Source: Thunnus maccoyii
Lineage: Eukaryota; Chordata; Actinopteri; Scombriformes; Scombridae
DNA: 64,000 bases
Direction of reading: 5' to 3'
Assembly: GCF_910596095.1 (NCBI RefSeq)
Contig: NC_056534.1
Span: 12,595,490-12,659,489 of the forward strand
The translations under genes and the position numbers were made by a program. Below, one piece after another: positions 26,565 through 39,515 of the stretch (position 1 is the stretch's first letter; the number at the start of each line of letters is the position of its first letter). The notes under the pieces were generated by a model. The model saw only the letters and a program-made list of their open reading frames with translations. It searched no databases and was not told the DNA's origin.

Positions 26565-27225
26565 ATTTAAAACTTATTACCGTAGTCAACATTTTAATTA
26601 CATGAAAATCATGGGAAACTAACCGTTAACAGAACAGAACAGTATATAAAGGTGTGTCTGAGGGGATAAAAGTTAAGTCTGAGCATGGAGCTTTACGGTA
26701 TATAAAGGAAAGTGTTCAAGCTGGAGAGACAATTAGCTAAAGTCAGCCAGCTACAACTAAACTTCCATTCTACTGTAATCTCTTTATAATTAGGAATCAA
26801 GTGCAGGAAAGATGAGCTGTACAACAGTAAGGCCAAGACAAATAAAACATTAAAAATCACAACTCATGTCAAACTGATCCCAGAACCAAGACTAAGGCGG
26901 ATCTCAACAGGAGTTTCAGTACTTAAGATTCAAACAGGCTTAACTGTCAGTGATCAGCAGCATAGAGATAACCCCACACCACATAACACATTCAGGAAAT
27001 AAAATGAGCTAAGTGTTAATTATGTGTAGAGGTTTAGTTTTTATCTGTTTTGTGTGTGTGTGTGTGCGAGAGTCACTGCTAACATGTGACCAAATTTTAT
27101 GAGGCTTTACCCTTTTAAACTAACAGATTAAGAATCAACAATCATACATCCAGAACAGATTTTAGGGTGGAAAGCATAGTGTTGCTAAAAAACAGTAGAT
27201 TTGGAGACGACGTCGGTATAGTTCT

Positions 27226-30200
27226 TCACACACTCTGGGCACCAACATTTTCTGAAAAAGACAAAAGAAAAAAAAAACAAAATTTACTCGAAAAGGGTAA
27301 AACTTTTATATATTGATGTATCCAGGCTAACATTGCCAAGGTGTTTTGGCAACTACACAAACAAAACTGTAATCCTAAATGACAAGGATTGTAATCCATA
27401 CCTGGTTCCTTCAGTGCCTGCGCATTTCCAACCAGCCCAGTCAGCGATTCAGTGTTCCCATTGAGGATTTCAACAGACAGGTTGTTATTCTGCTGCTCCT
27501 CCACAATTCTCTTCTGTAGTTCCTCCTAAAGTTACAGCACATACAGTAAGTATATTGTTAGATAAAGATCTTCTCACAGGGATTTTACACCTTGACTTCT
27601 GTTTAAGTTTAGTCTTTATTGTTACCTCACACATGACTGTAAGCTGCAACGGCAAGTCGTCCACCTTGACAAAGTCTTCCTCATCGGACTTCTGGCTGGT
27701 GTTACCTGAGCCCACCTCCTGCATCAATAAAGTTTAAGGTGTTAATTCCACTGAAAAGTACAACTATTTTTGTTAAAATCTTGATAATAGGATGAATACG
27801 CTTTTTGTTAAACCAGTATCTTCAGCCTTGGACTTACATCTACATTGATCATGACGGGAGAGTCCGTGTCAGGGCTGCTAGTGGTGTTTGACTCCTTGGT
27901 GAAGTTCTGAGAGGCTTCAGTGCTTTCCTCTGAGGCAGCAACTTTACTCTCCTTCTCGGGGACCTGGTCCTCCACCGTTGCATGTTCTTCTTCTGTGGAA
28001 TCCACAATCCCAGTTGACTTGTTGTTGGTCTCCGCTACACAAGGGGAAAGAAAAGTTTATGTGAGAGGACAAAGGAATAAAAGACGTACAGAGAGGCTGA
28101 AAATACCAAAAAAGTCCCTCACCATCATCTTTCTCAGACCTCTGTTCACTTTGAGTCTCCTGGATTTCATTTGTTGATGTCACCTAAAGGAGGACATAAT
28201 AACACAGGTCAGACTAAATAAAAAGGTGTTTATGTAAGCGATGACTTTTCACGGAATACATCTTTCACTCTGACCTCCTGCTCCACCTGTCCGTCAGCAG
28301 TAGCCTGTAAGGAGGTTTGGACATCTACAGGTCCAGCCTCAAACTCCTCCATCTCTTCCTCCTCGTTTTCATCCTCCCCACTGCCGTAGTTTGTCAGGGC
28401 TTGAGTCTCTGCTTTGGAAAGGCCTGAAAGAAAGACAACAGGCAAGAATGAGATGTACAAGCATGTTACATAACATGCATGTATAAATAAATCTCATTTA
28501 GGCAGAACAAACACGTAGATAGGTAAAGATACATATTTTCATTTAACAGTCACTTTTTGTGTCTTATTTCCTGCATTACTGGTCATATTCTTTTTTTTTT
28601 TAATGATGCATTTGTCATTTTCTCCCGGCCTCTTCTGTTTTTCAAAGTCAATATTTTCAAATAAAAATGTCTCACTCTGACAAGGTAAAGCACTTTCTGT
28701 GAAGAATATGTTTTGTTTTAGAAAGAAAATGTGGAAACCCGGCAGGCAGAAAACAGTAATATGTCACCCTTCATGTCTCGCCTCACCTCTTGCACTGTGC
28801 ATAAACATGAAATATGACTTTTATATGTCTTCTTATAAGTGAATTGTTTGATATTACATCTCAGTTTTACATCCTGACACAACTTTGCAAAACAGAATTG
28901 CCAGCTTCATGTTGACAGGGATCGACTGTCCAATCAACTCAACTAGATGTCTGCCAAAAATATGATGTCCTGACAGTACTATACATTTTTCTTTGGAACG
29001 GAGTGATGATGACAGAGGCAAGGATTTTCACTTACTGATCGACAGAGGGATTCCCTGTCCATCCCCTTCATCCTCATCTTCCTCTTCAGCCTCTGAAGCA
29101 TCACTGCTCCTGCGGTTCTTCGTCTCTGTCTGCAGGTAAATCTCCTGGAAAGCAGAATCACCGTCCTGCTCGGCCTCGTCTTGGTCCTGTAAGGGAGAGA
29201 GAGAGAGACATTAATGTAACACTGATTACTGATGTAGTGAGTTGTATTGACTGTTTTATTATCAATATCAAAATTACTGACGACCTTGTCTTCATCTGAG
29301 TAGGCTGGAGAAATTGATTCATCGCCCCCGGCTTTTAGATTTTCCTAATGGGGGGCATAAACAGAGATTCAAATAAGTCTGATTAACTCATACATACTTT
29401 AACTATATTACCAAAAACACAAGCAACTAACCTTTAGACTGTGTTTGGCTTTACTAGATTGCTCAGCCTTCTTCTTGTTTTTGTGTTTGGCTGCCAAAGA
29501 GACACTGCTGCTATTGTCCAAGTCTTGCATAAGCCTAAAAAAAGCCAATTCATTGAAGAGGATCTCCGAGATCTCCACCAGGAGGTCTTCCCCACAGTCC
29601 TTCAGAGTACGGCCCACAAATTTACTGAGAGATTCCTGGAGCAAGAAAAGAGTGAGAGTCAGACATCAGATCATTTGCTGCTGATCATTTGAACTCGTTT
29701 CACCTGCATTTGAGGAAACTGCGATCGGCAGAGTTCATACCTGCAGTATGCCTCCCAGCTGTCTGTGAAAGAAGCGGACAAACTCCTTGCTCTCGTCATT
29801 CTGCTGGGTGAGAGTGAGGACCATGCGCCGCACAGATGTCAGCAGCTGGAGGGAACACACCTCGTCCATGTTCTCCTAATTAAGGGGAACATGAAAAAAG
29901 TGATTTAGCTGTTAAGGTGATGGTGCACCTATCACTGAGGGGCACCTACCTAAAAGAAATAAAATCCAATACAAGACAACTCATTTCAACATCATATTAA
30001 AGCTTAAGATTTTTCTGCTGGCACAAATGCATCACCATATCCGCCCTAGAGCTCCCTGTGTTAGTTATCATACCTTAAGGAAGGGAATGACTTCTGTCAT
30101 GATATCTTTGATCTGACGATCCAACTGCTGGGTGTCAATCTGAGGGCAGCGCACATCACCGGCCGCACCTGCTGCTCACAGACAAACACAAACAACGACG

Positions 30201-33200
30201 TCATTTTAATCAGACATTCCGCTAAACGAAAAACAGCAAAGTGGAGGGCGGTGATCGTGTTGCTACAGGACTCAGGCGGGGTCATGTGATTGGGTACCTT
30301 CCACTGGTTCAGCAGCGTTAGCAGAAGGATGTTCAGCATTTGAGACTTCAGAGCCACCTGCACCTGCAGTGCTGGCGTTGCAGGGGTTAAACTCAACTTT
30401 AAGCTTCATGCGCTCATACTCCCTAATCCTGGCCAGAGCTTTGTCTAAATGAATCACCGTGTTGCCTATTAGAGCAGCACAGAAAGGAGAGCGAGGGGAG
30501 TCAAAAGGAGACAGAGATGGGGATACAAAAAAGTTAAAAAATCAATGAAGCAAGAGAGTGAAGACTATAATGGATATTAATGCATCTGCAACCAGGTTTA
30601 CACAACAGGATCAAACAAAAGTACGCCAGGCCTCACATCTAATCTCTCACTGAAGTTCCCCAAATATGAGAAATATGAGAGACCATCTGTTCATTGCTTA
30701 ACAGTCCTGAAAATATTATTTCGTTTGTCCATGCGGTATTGATCCTATGGTGTAAACCGGCTAGTAAACCAAGACAAGCCCTGTGCAGCCCTGAGTAGCT
30801 CTGCTGTAGTTAAAGGCATCAAGCAAAGCATTTCAGTTGAATACTGGGATGTGGGGAAAGGTTTCAGATGCAGTTTTTAAAAGCTTCAGCCCCTCCTTTT
30901 CCCCCCCAAAATCAAATAGTTTATACATGCATAACTAGCATGCATTACCGAGATCATCCTTAGCGAACGGATCCAGGTTGGAGGAGGTCGACACGGTGCT
31001 TTCATTGCCCACAGATTCTGCATCATCCCTCTTCTTCATTGTGTCCTGTGTGAGCCTCAAGTTCTTCTCCACCACCTCCTGAAAAAGGTGGAGATTCTGT
31101 TGTGAGGCAAACACACAGCGTGTATCTTACATTTCCTAAACCAAAGGATGTCCTAATTATAGGAGGAGATTCATCACAGATCGCATGTGAAAATAACAAC
31201 AGCATAACATAGAAAATTAGACATTTCATCCATCACTCTTGAACAAAGGCATTATTTAGACATAAAAAAGGCCACAGAAGACCTTGGCCTAGAACAAAGA
31301 ACACATGTCTGATCTGGAAGAAGAGACGTGGAGAGACGGGGGTCATTTCTTACAGAGAGGCGTCTGAAGTCTTGCTGTCAAGTTAAATTCAAAGACAATG
31401 AAGATGGGGAAAGGAAAAATTAAAAGCAGAATAAAGAGAGACGTGAAGCGATGAAAAGAGACAAGGCAGGGGAAGATGAAAGGAGATAAGGGTAAGAGAC
31501 AAAGTGATGAAAGATGTATTGAAATGTAAAAGAGGAAAGTAAAACTGAATGAAGATGGAAAGGATGACAAGAGGGACTGAGAGAAAGACTTCATTCAGGA
31601 CTTCAATACAAAAATGAGAGAAAAGAGAACAAACAAGGATGGGCAGCGTGAGAATTCCACGCTGGGAAGCAATAATGTGCCTCTTACTGCATCACTGGTA
31701 GCCAGACTCTCACTGGGTGTGAGCTCAGACTGAGAGCCTGCAGCCCACGCCACAGGGCCAAGCGGAGGCAACTGGTCCTCAGCTGCACTCTTCTCTGCCA
31801 GATGCCTGGTCACTATGTCCTGGCAGAGACAAAAAGAGAGCCTATTGTGCCACGGACTGATGTTGTCAAGGCAACATGCCATTTATATCAAAGGCCGGGC
31901 TCTTTTTTTCCCCCCCTTTTTTAATTCCCACTTGAAATCAAATTGCATCATATACATAATGTTTCACATAATATCTGCCCTCAAATCACAAACACAGATT
32001 AGAAAATAATGCTGAATCACAGACTTTAGCTCCACTAGCTTTTGCGGCTGCCATTTCCAAAGTCCCTTCTTTTCCTCCTCTTCAGCTGATTTGTCTTTTA
32101 TTGTCTACTGCAGGTCTGGTCTGCTCAGAAAGCAGTGACATTCGGATTCAGATTCTTGCAAATATCAAGCAAGTCTAAAATTATCGAGGCGGCCGCTATT
32201 GTGTGTAGAAATGTACTGAGAAGTCTGAAAACCTGTCACATTACCATATTGTTCTGTCCTGAGCATTGATATGGTAGGAAATATATCAAGTAAACATAAC
32301 TCGGGGGCCACTAAGGAAGTTCATAATTAACGATGTGGGAAACATATTGAATAGTCTAAATCTATGGAGAGTTTTAGGGTGCTACTGTATATGAAACTTC
32401 AGCTATAAGAAGAAAAATATGGTGTATTTTTGTTATCTCCAGGCCTAATATACAATTGCTGTGCGCTGGAAAAATGCAATTGTGATTTGAGTCTGACCAA
32501 ATTGTACATTATTAGTAGTTTTCTTCTTTTCCTTTTTCGTTCTGTTTGTGTTTTTAATTTATTTTTCATTATTTTTTGTTTCTCTCCTCAATGATTATTG
32601 TGTTTTGCATGTTTGACATATATATACATAAATATAATGGTTAAAGAGGGGCAAAGCAGCATGAATATCTATTGTAAACTGAGCCTGACATAAAGGGCAT
32701 AAACATATTTGATCCAGACAGCAGTGGTCACTAAGCCAGTTACATGAATCTGTATTTACCTGTAGGGAATACAGCGCTCTCTGGCGTAAGTAGTCTGTAT
32801 TGAGCAGCTGCAGCTCATGGAAGAGCTCGATGAGAAAGTGGGGTCGGGACTCATTCTGGGAGATCAAAGTCGCCACCTCAGAGTAAATGGTTTCCCTCAG
32901 CGCCTCAAACAGAGAGAAGTCGCTGCTTGCATCTGCAGTTTCAAGATTTGACAGGAAGAGATTTGGATGGATACTTGCATCGTGTCATTTGTGAGTAAAA
33001 ACAACACAGTAACAGATAATAATATTCAAAGCAACCGTTACGCAGGTCAGTTTTGGAAGTTTTGGGTTTAAGTTCAATAACCAACAATTGTCCATGCGTG
33101 GGATGCTTAGGTGATGTCAGAACAACCAAATGATGCTGGGATTTGCATGGTGAGTTTACCTGGTGCTTCTGTGCATGCAATTCTGTTAGAGAGGAAGGGT

Positions 33201-35188
33201 GTTCTCCAAGCATAGGCTGTGAGTAAGATAAATTAAAGTGACAACAAATTAAATTAACCCAAAATTAAAACATGTGGTCATGCAATATGTGCAAAAAAAA
33301 AAAAAAGAAGAAAAATCATATAAAAAGGAGATATTATATTTATGGTTAAAATATTCTGAAAAAATAAGTCAGTTGAAGTTTAATAAATGTTTAAAAAAAA
33401 CAACAACATACAACAGGGTGGAGGTGGGTGCTAAAACTTTCACAAAAAGTAGTTTTAGCCGTACCAGAGGAGAGATCATTTCGTTTGTTCCCAAGCTTAG
33501 TTTTGCTGTCTAGTTTCTCTTGAGTCAACTTGTCCAACAGACTCTGATTCTGATCCTTCTGACGAGGCGGGGCTGCCCTCTCCTGGACAAAGTCTGCAGT
33601 GCTGCTAACACTGTCGCTCTCATGGCCTGAGGAATGCACCAAAAAAATAAGAATAAAAACACTAGTAGGAATTTTCTCATTAATTTGGTTAGAGTAAATA
33701 CTTGGAAGGACACCAAAAAATAAACGTGTGCAATCCAATACAATCTAATACTGCCAAGCCACAAATACTACCTTTGGGTAACTAGTAAATCTTTGATGAG
33801 ACAGTCAGAGAAATGTTGATTAAACTCTGCTTTTAATACCTTCACTGTTCTTGTTGTGCCCTTTGCTCCTCCTGCGGCGACTCTTGCTTGGTGTCTTGCT
33901 TCGGGAGGCCAGGTTGGCTTGAGCGGAGGCCTTGCGTCCAGCCTTGAAAGTCTTTGTGATGGTGGTGGGATCAACAGGATCAGGCATGCTGCTGAAGCTT
34001 TCTTGTGAGGCCTGGTCAAAGTCTTGAGGTCGTGAGCGGCGGCGGGCCAGGGTGGGGGAGGAAGTCGGAGACTCTTCCTCTGTTTTAGACAGGTGATGCA
34101 GGACGGTGTTGTTTGTGTAGGAGGTGTTGAGCCAGCCAGCTGTTCTGAAGGGGTCATAGGGGAAATAAATACGCAGTATGAACGGCAATGTTGACAAGAA
34201 TAAATACAAATGTCTTTTTAGGGAAAAAATGATGACATACCCTCTGTCTGTAGCTGAGTTAAGAGGAGAGCGCTGCAGTGGAGGAGGGAAACTCATGTAC
34301 TCTGTTTTGATAGAAGCGTTTGGGTCTAAATGCTGCTTCTGGTGGTCAGGGGTAGCCTGAGCTGCCGCGCCCTGAGGGAACTCGCCCATGGCAGTAGGGA
34401 AGAGTGGAAATAAGTTAAAGCCTGCAGAGTGAGAGAAAGAAAAAAATAATATTTCCTTAAGTTAGTGTGTTAATAGGAAAAAAAAAAATCAATTAAATCA
34501 TGAAACAGCAGGGCTGTGCTCCCTTTTCTGGATGAAACTCTCCATCTTTTATACAACGAGCTACTATATCAGGTCAATGCCTTCTACTGACCAAAATGAG
34601 TGGATTTAAGATTCTGTACTTCATTACTTTGGTCCAGCCTGCCTGCGCAGCAGATAGTCTTAAAGCCACATTCATATTCATAACATATCCTATATTACTA
34701 TTAGAAATGAGTTATTAGTTTGAAAAATATTAACGCAAAATTGAGAATTATTACTCATACCAGTAATAGCAGCACAGTTAAGCTACAGTAATTTTTTATT
34801 GCAGAGGATTTTTGTCAGGATTTTTAAAATCCAATGAATATATGTACCTTTATTGATTTTAGAATAACTGAGAAGGTTTTTTGCACACTACATCACATCA
34901 TAATCAGAGAATGCATTTATCATTTCTTATTTAGATGTTTTAGCTCCCTGTTGCTTCTAATGCCTGCAATTCCTGACATTTTCTGTGTGAAAATCAAGCC
35001 TAAGGGCTGATAAATATGCACGTCATACTGGGAGCGAACGGGGATAAGGCAGCAGTTGACATGTTGTTGGTTGGAGGATGCAGAGTAGAGGAGAAGGGGA
35101 GGAAGACACCAGGAGAGACTGAGGGACAGGAGCTGGATTCCTGGGATGAGCCCTGGTTCTGTGTCTGCCAACCTGCTGTTGAAGATGA

Positions 35189-35239
<51 letters not shown>

Positions 35240-38200
35240 GCGGAGGAGCTCATTCAGGACCTGTTTTAGTCTGGAAGACAGGTGTGACAGAATACAGAAC
35301 ATTTAAAAAAAGATGAACCACATCATAGAAAAAAGTGGTGTACTTTTTTATACTACTGCTTTCACCTTTGTACGTTGTTTTGCTGCCAAGCCAGCTGGGT
35401 GTAACACTGGTTGAGCTGGTGCATGACCAGGTGGACCTGTGGTGACGACACATTGTTGGGTAACACACTGTACTGACCCGTCAGCAGGGTTTGCAACATA
35501 TAAGACAGCGTCTGTGGAAGGAGGGAGAGAGGAGAGGAATGATATTTATTGAGGCATTTGTCAATTACGACTGTCATTCAGTGTCTGTGCGTGCATGTGT
35601 TCGGTAAACCAACCTGCTGGTCCTGCAGGAGTGTCTGACACATGCTGGTGCTGAAGTCCAGCTGTCTCTGCAGCTGGCTGACCTGCTCCTGCCAGTGGCA
35701 TGAACCCTCAGTGAAGGAGAGCTCAGAAGCCCAGCGCAGGTTCTCTTGCCGCCTTGTACCTCCATGTTGGCTCACGGACTGGTTCAAACTTCTGGACTGC
35801 TGCTGCTGCTGCTGTTTGGTCTTCGCCTTAGTATGAGGAGAGGGATGCCCACTACTCTCACATGAGAAGGCTGGTGGAGGCTTCAGGTTGCTGGAGACAC
35901 AGACAAGTGAGCATATCATTTTAAAAGACAGATTACAGATATCAGTAATGGATATTTAGGAAAATCATTCTGCAGTCTGACCATGCTTGATTCTTCCTGT
36001 TACTGTAGGGCCGCTGGTTCCTGCTGGATGAGTAGATGTGGATGTCATCGTCAGAGCTGCTCTCTGCACAGTCGTCCTGTTCATCTTCCTCCTCTGCACC
36101 CATTTCTGAGCGATATTCTTCCTCATCGTCATCGTCCTCGTCATCAACGTCATCAAGGTGGCAGGGAGTGGAACCCCAAGTAGCCATTGTCCTAATGACA
36201 AATCAGCAAAATGGTTTAAAATTGAGCTGCTTGTGGAATAATTATTAATATGTGTATATAACTTGGACCTTCATGAGACAAGCCCCTGGAGCAATAGGTC
36301 TCCTACCTTTCATCCCTACTGACAGACTGTGAGGGTGTAGCAAGTCCCTCTTGGTCTTCAAGCCTGTCACAGAGACCACTACGCCTCTGGTGTTCAGCCA
36401 TCAAGGACTCTAAGTGCTTTCTGCGCTGACGCAGTTCTTCCCGCAGGATCTGGTGGCGACGCATCTCTGACCAAAGCTGCTGGTAATGGAAGAACAGAGG
36501 GGTAGGTTAACAGATCTATGGGGTTCTCAACGCAGAGGTTTTGTTTTGATCTTGTTTATTTTGACATGTGTCACCTCGTTGTCAGTGACTGAAGAAGTAG
36601 CTGCTTCTGGAGCAGTGGGTTTGAGCACAGGTGAATTGGTTTTGTGTCCAGAGGAAGAAGACACCTGGACGGTAGCCGGAGTGGAAGCTGCAACTGGAAC
36701 CTTCCTTAGCAAACCCTGCTGACTCACTGTGCTCGACACAGATGACTAGAATAGACACCGCAAGAGATAAAATGGTATATTTCAGATACATACATCTAAC
36801 CATTTAAAGAAATAGCTGCTGTATATAGTTTTAATTCTTTCCTTGCACAGTTGAGACAGCCTCAACAATCGACTGTTTTAGAATGAATGCAGTGTTTGTA
36901 AAGTGGAACCTTGAGTGGATTCAAATATATTGTAATATAGCTAAAACAGAACAGCAAAGGCCAAAGACCATTACTGTATATCATAAATATTTATATTTAG
37001 TAGCATTTGGCAGCTTGCAGGGGCTATTGGGAGACCTGTTGTGCAATTTGTGTGTATTTGTGTGCATGGGTAGACTTAGATATCACTATTTTTTGTGCAT
37101 ACTCTGTGTTTGTGTTTTTGTGTGTGAAATACCTGCAGGTCAGGGCAAGCCCACTGCAGGTCCTGGATCTTGCCCTGGATTTCCATGAGTCTCTGGCGTT
37201 CTTCATGGAGTTGCTTCAGCTCCTGTTTCTGCTGACGCAGCTTCTCTTCATACAGCTTCTCCCTGTAAATCAACCCAGGACATAAAGATGAAAACAAGAA
37301 GATAACAAAATATTCAGAATACACTGAAAAACAAGTTTTTTGAAAAAACTTTAAATTTTGTCAGGCAGGATTTTCAGATCTTTCATACACCATACCTAGC
37401 CTTGCTAGAGAGTGTGAGGTCTCTGGGATTCTGTTTAGATCCAGTCCCCAGTGGCCCTGCCACGGTAGCTCTAGTATTATTTGGCTGTTGGTGTAAAGCT
37501 TCGTCCTCATTTGCTGTTGTGCCATCTGTGTCGTCACTCTGCAAACAGACACACACTGTTCAGCTTAAGATTGAGTCAATAGGCCTTAACCACAAAAAAG
37601 GTGCTATTCTGGATGCAGAAGGATAGACAGTGCTTCAGTTGTTAAACCAAGAATAGACCTGAAAACACTTTAATGCAGTTCAAGGGCATCTGCAGTCATG
37701 GGCCCATTTTTGTTTGTTTTTGTTTTTCTTACTCCCACAAATAAAATCACCAAACATGACGCAAGATGTTAGATCCAACAAGTGAAGTCATATTAAAGAA
37801 AATCATCATTCAGTCATCTGCCTCACCTGAACCATGGCCACCAGCTCCTGCAGCTGCCGTAGTTTCTGCTTCGCTGTCTGCCGATGAACCTTCTGGGCAA
37901 AACCTGCTTCATTCCCAAGGCTGCTTCTCCGGCTAGACCCCGAAGCCTCGCTGTCTGGAGCTACAGCCTGTGCCCCTTGATCATTATTCAGACCGTCCTC
38001 ATCCTCATCATCATCCTTCACCTGATTATAGGGGGTGTCCCTATTATACTGGCACTCTAAATGGGAGCAAAGTTATAGGATTATCATCTACGTTTCGTAA
38101 AACACTCTGTAATATTATGTCATTGAAAAGTGGGTCTCTTGCCTACTGTAAACTAGATTAGACTAGATTGACTGAGATTGAATGTTGCCAAGTTTGAAAA

Positions 38201-39484
38201 GAATATTTGAAACCCATTTAACTTTCAAGGAAAAATTCAGTTATACAATGTGAAAACTCAAGAGAACTGTTACAATCAGGTGTAACGGTGAGCTGTTATG
38301 AGTGTGTGCATGAGTGTACCTATGGCTGAGGGGATGTTAAGGCTGCGGAGGTTGGCTGCTGACCGGTTGTTGATCTCACACTCAGTGTTGAGTCTGCCAT
38401 CCCGGTTATTAGTGGCACTACTCCTGACACTGCGCCCATTGGTCAGGCTGTTCAAGTCTGTCCAGTTTCCACTGCGCTGTGGGTTTCTGAACAGATCGGC
38501 TGACTGTTACGCATACATCACAAAAGCCAGTAGTTGAATTACACACACATAATCTAATGCTGAACTTGAGCCCAAAGACGACACAGCTTTCCCCTATTTG
38601 CCCTCCCACTGACAGTGTTTCAGTATAGTTTCGCCATTTTAACAAAATCTGTTCAATCTAAATATGATTAACCTCTTGATAAAAGTCCAATCAATCCATT
38701 ATTTGTTCAGAAAAACTGTCATTTTATGTATTTACACACCCACCTGATGTTAGTTACAGGCTGGCGATTCTCCTGCTCAGAGTCAAACATGGCCTCAAAC
38801 ATAGAGCCGTCCTCTGTCTCATCCTCCTCCTCCTCCTCATCGTCATCCTCCTTCACATTTTCATTGACTGCATCCACCATCATATCAGAAGTCTGCTCAT
38901 AGTACTGAACCAACTCACGCAGCTCATTCAGACGCTTGTGAACCTCCTTTAGCTTCCTGTAGGGTGACAAAGGGAGAGTGTACAAATGTGTGAATGAAAT
39001 ATGAATACTCACTGGAGTTAATAATTAAAAAGGTTATGTGACACGCCAGGACACTGTCTTTCCAATTCCCCCTTCTATTAAAAGTCAAAGTGCAAGGTCA
39101 CCTACAGAAAAGCACCCTTAAAACGGGTGGAGACAGGTGTTCATGAACACTTCAGCAAAGACTGATTTTAGTCCACAGAGGGATTTGTAGTAGATTTTCC
39201 TGCTGTAAAGTTATACTACACCACTCCCACTCTATTCTACAATACTCTGCTGCTGAAATCTGATCCGCCTGTTCAACTGGTTGGTGTTTTGTGTTTTTTT
39301 TGTGTACCTGAGCTTGTCTGTGGAGTTGGAACTGTCCTGGTGTTGTGTGAGAGAGGGATGAAAGGAAGTAGAGGCTGAGGCCCCATTAGAGCAGAGAGCA
39401 GATGGACAATCTGAGGATCCTCCCATACTCAGACTGCACTGTGTTGACAAGCCACGACCTGAGGGTAACCACATACAGTTTTAA

Positions 39485-39515
<31 letters not shown>

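Noticed and set aside
31359-31373. Possible microexon of pcm1 on the minus strand
   Set aside because: Acceptor is poor and the length does not fit the frame between 31688 and 31078, which joins correctly without it.
35016-35306. Plus-strand frame with a poly-Cys run
   Set aside because: It is the complement of the CAG tract in a pcm1 coding exon.
36036-36248. Plus-strand poly-Ser frame
   Set aside because: Shadow of the acidic run in pcm1 exon 36191-35982.
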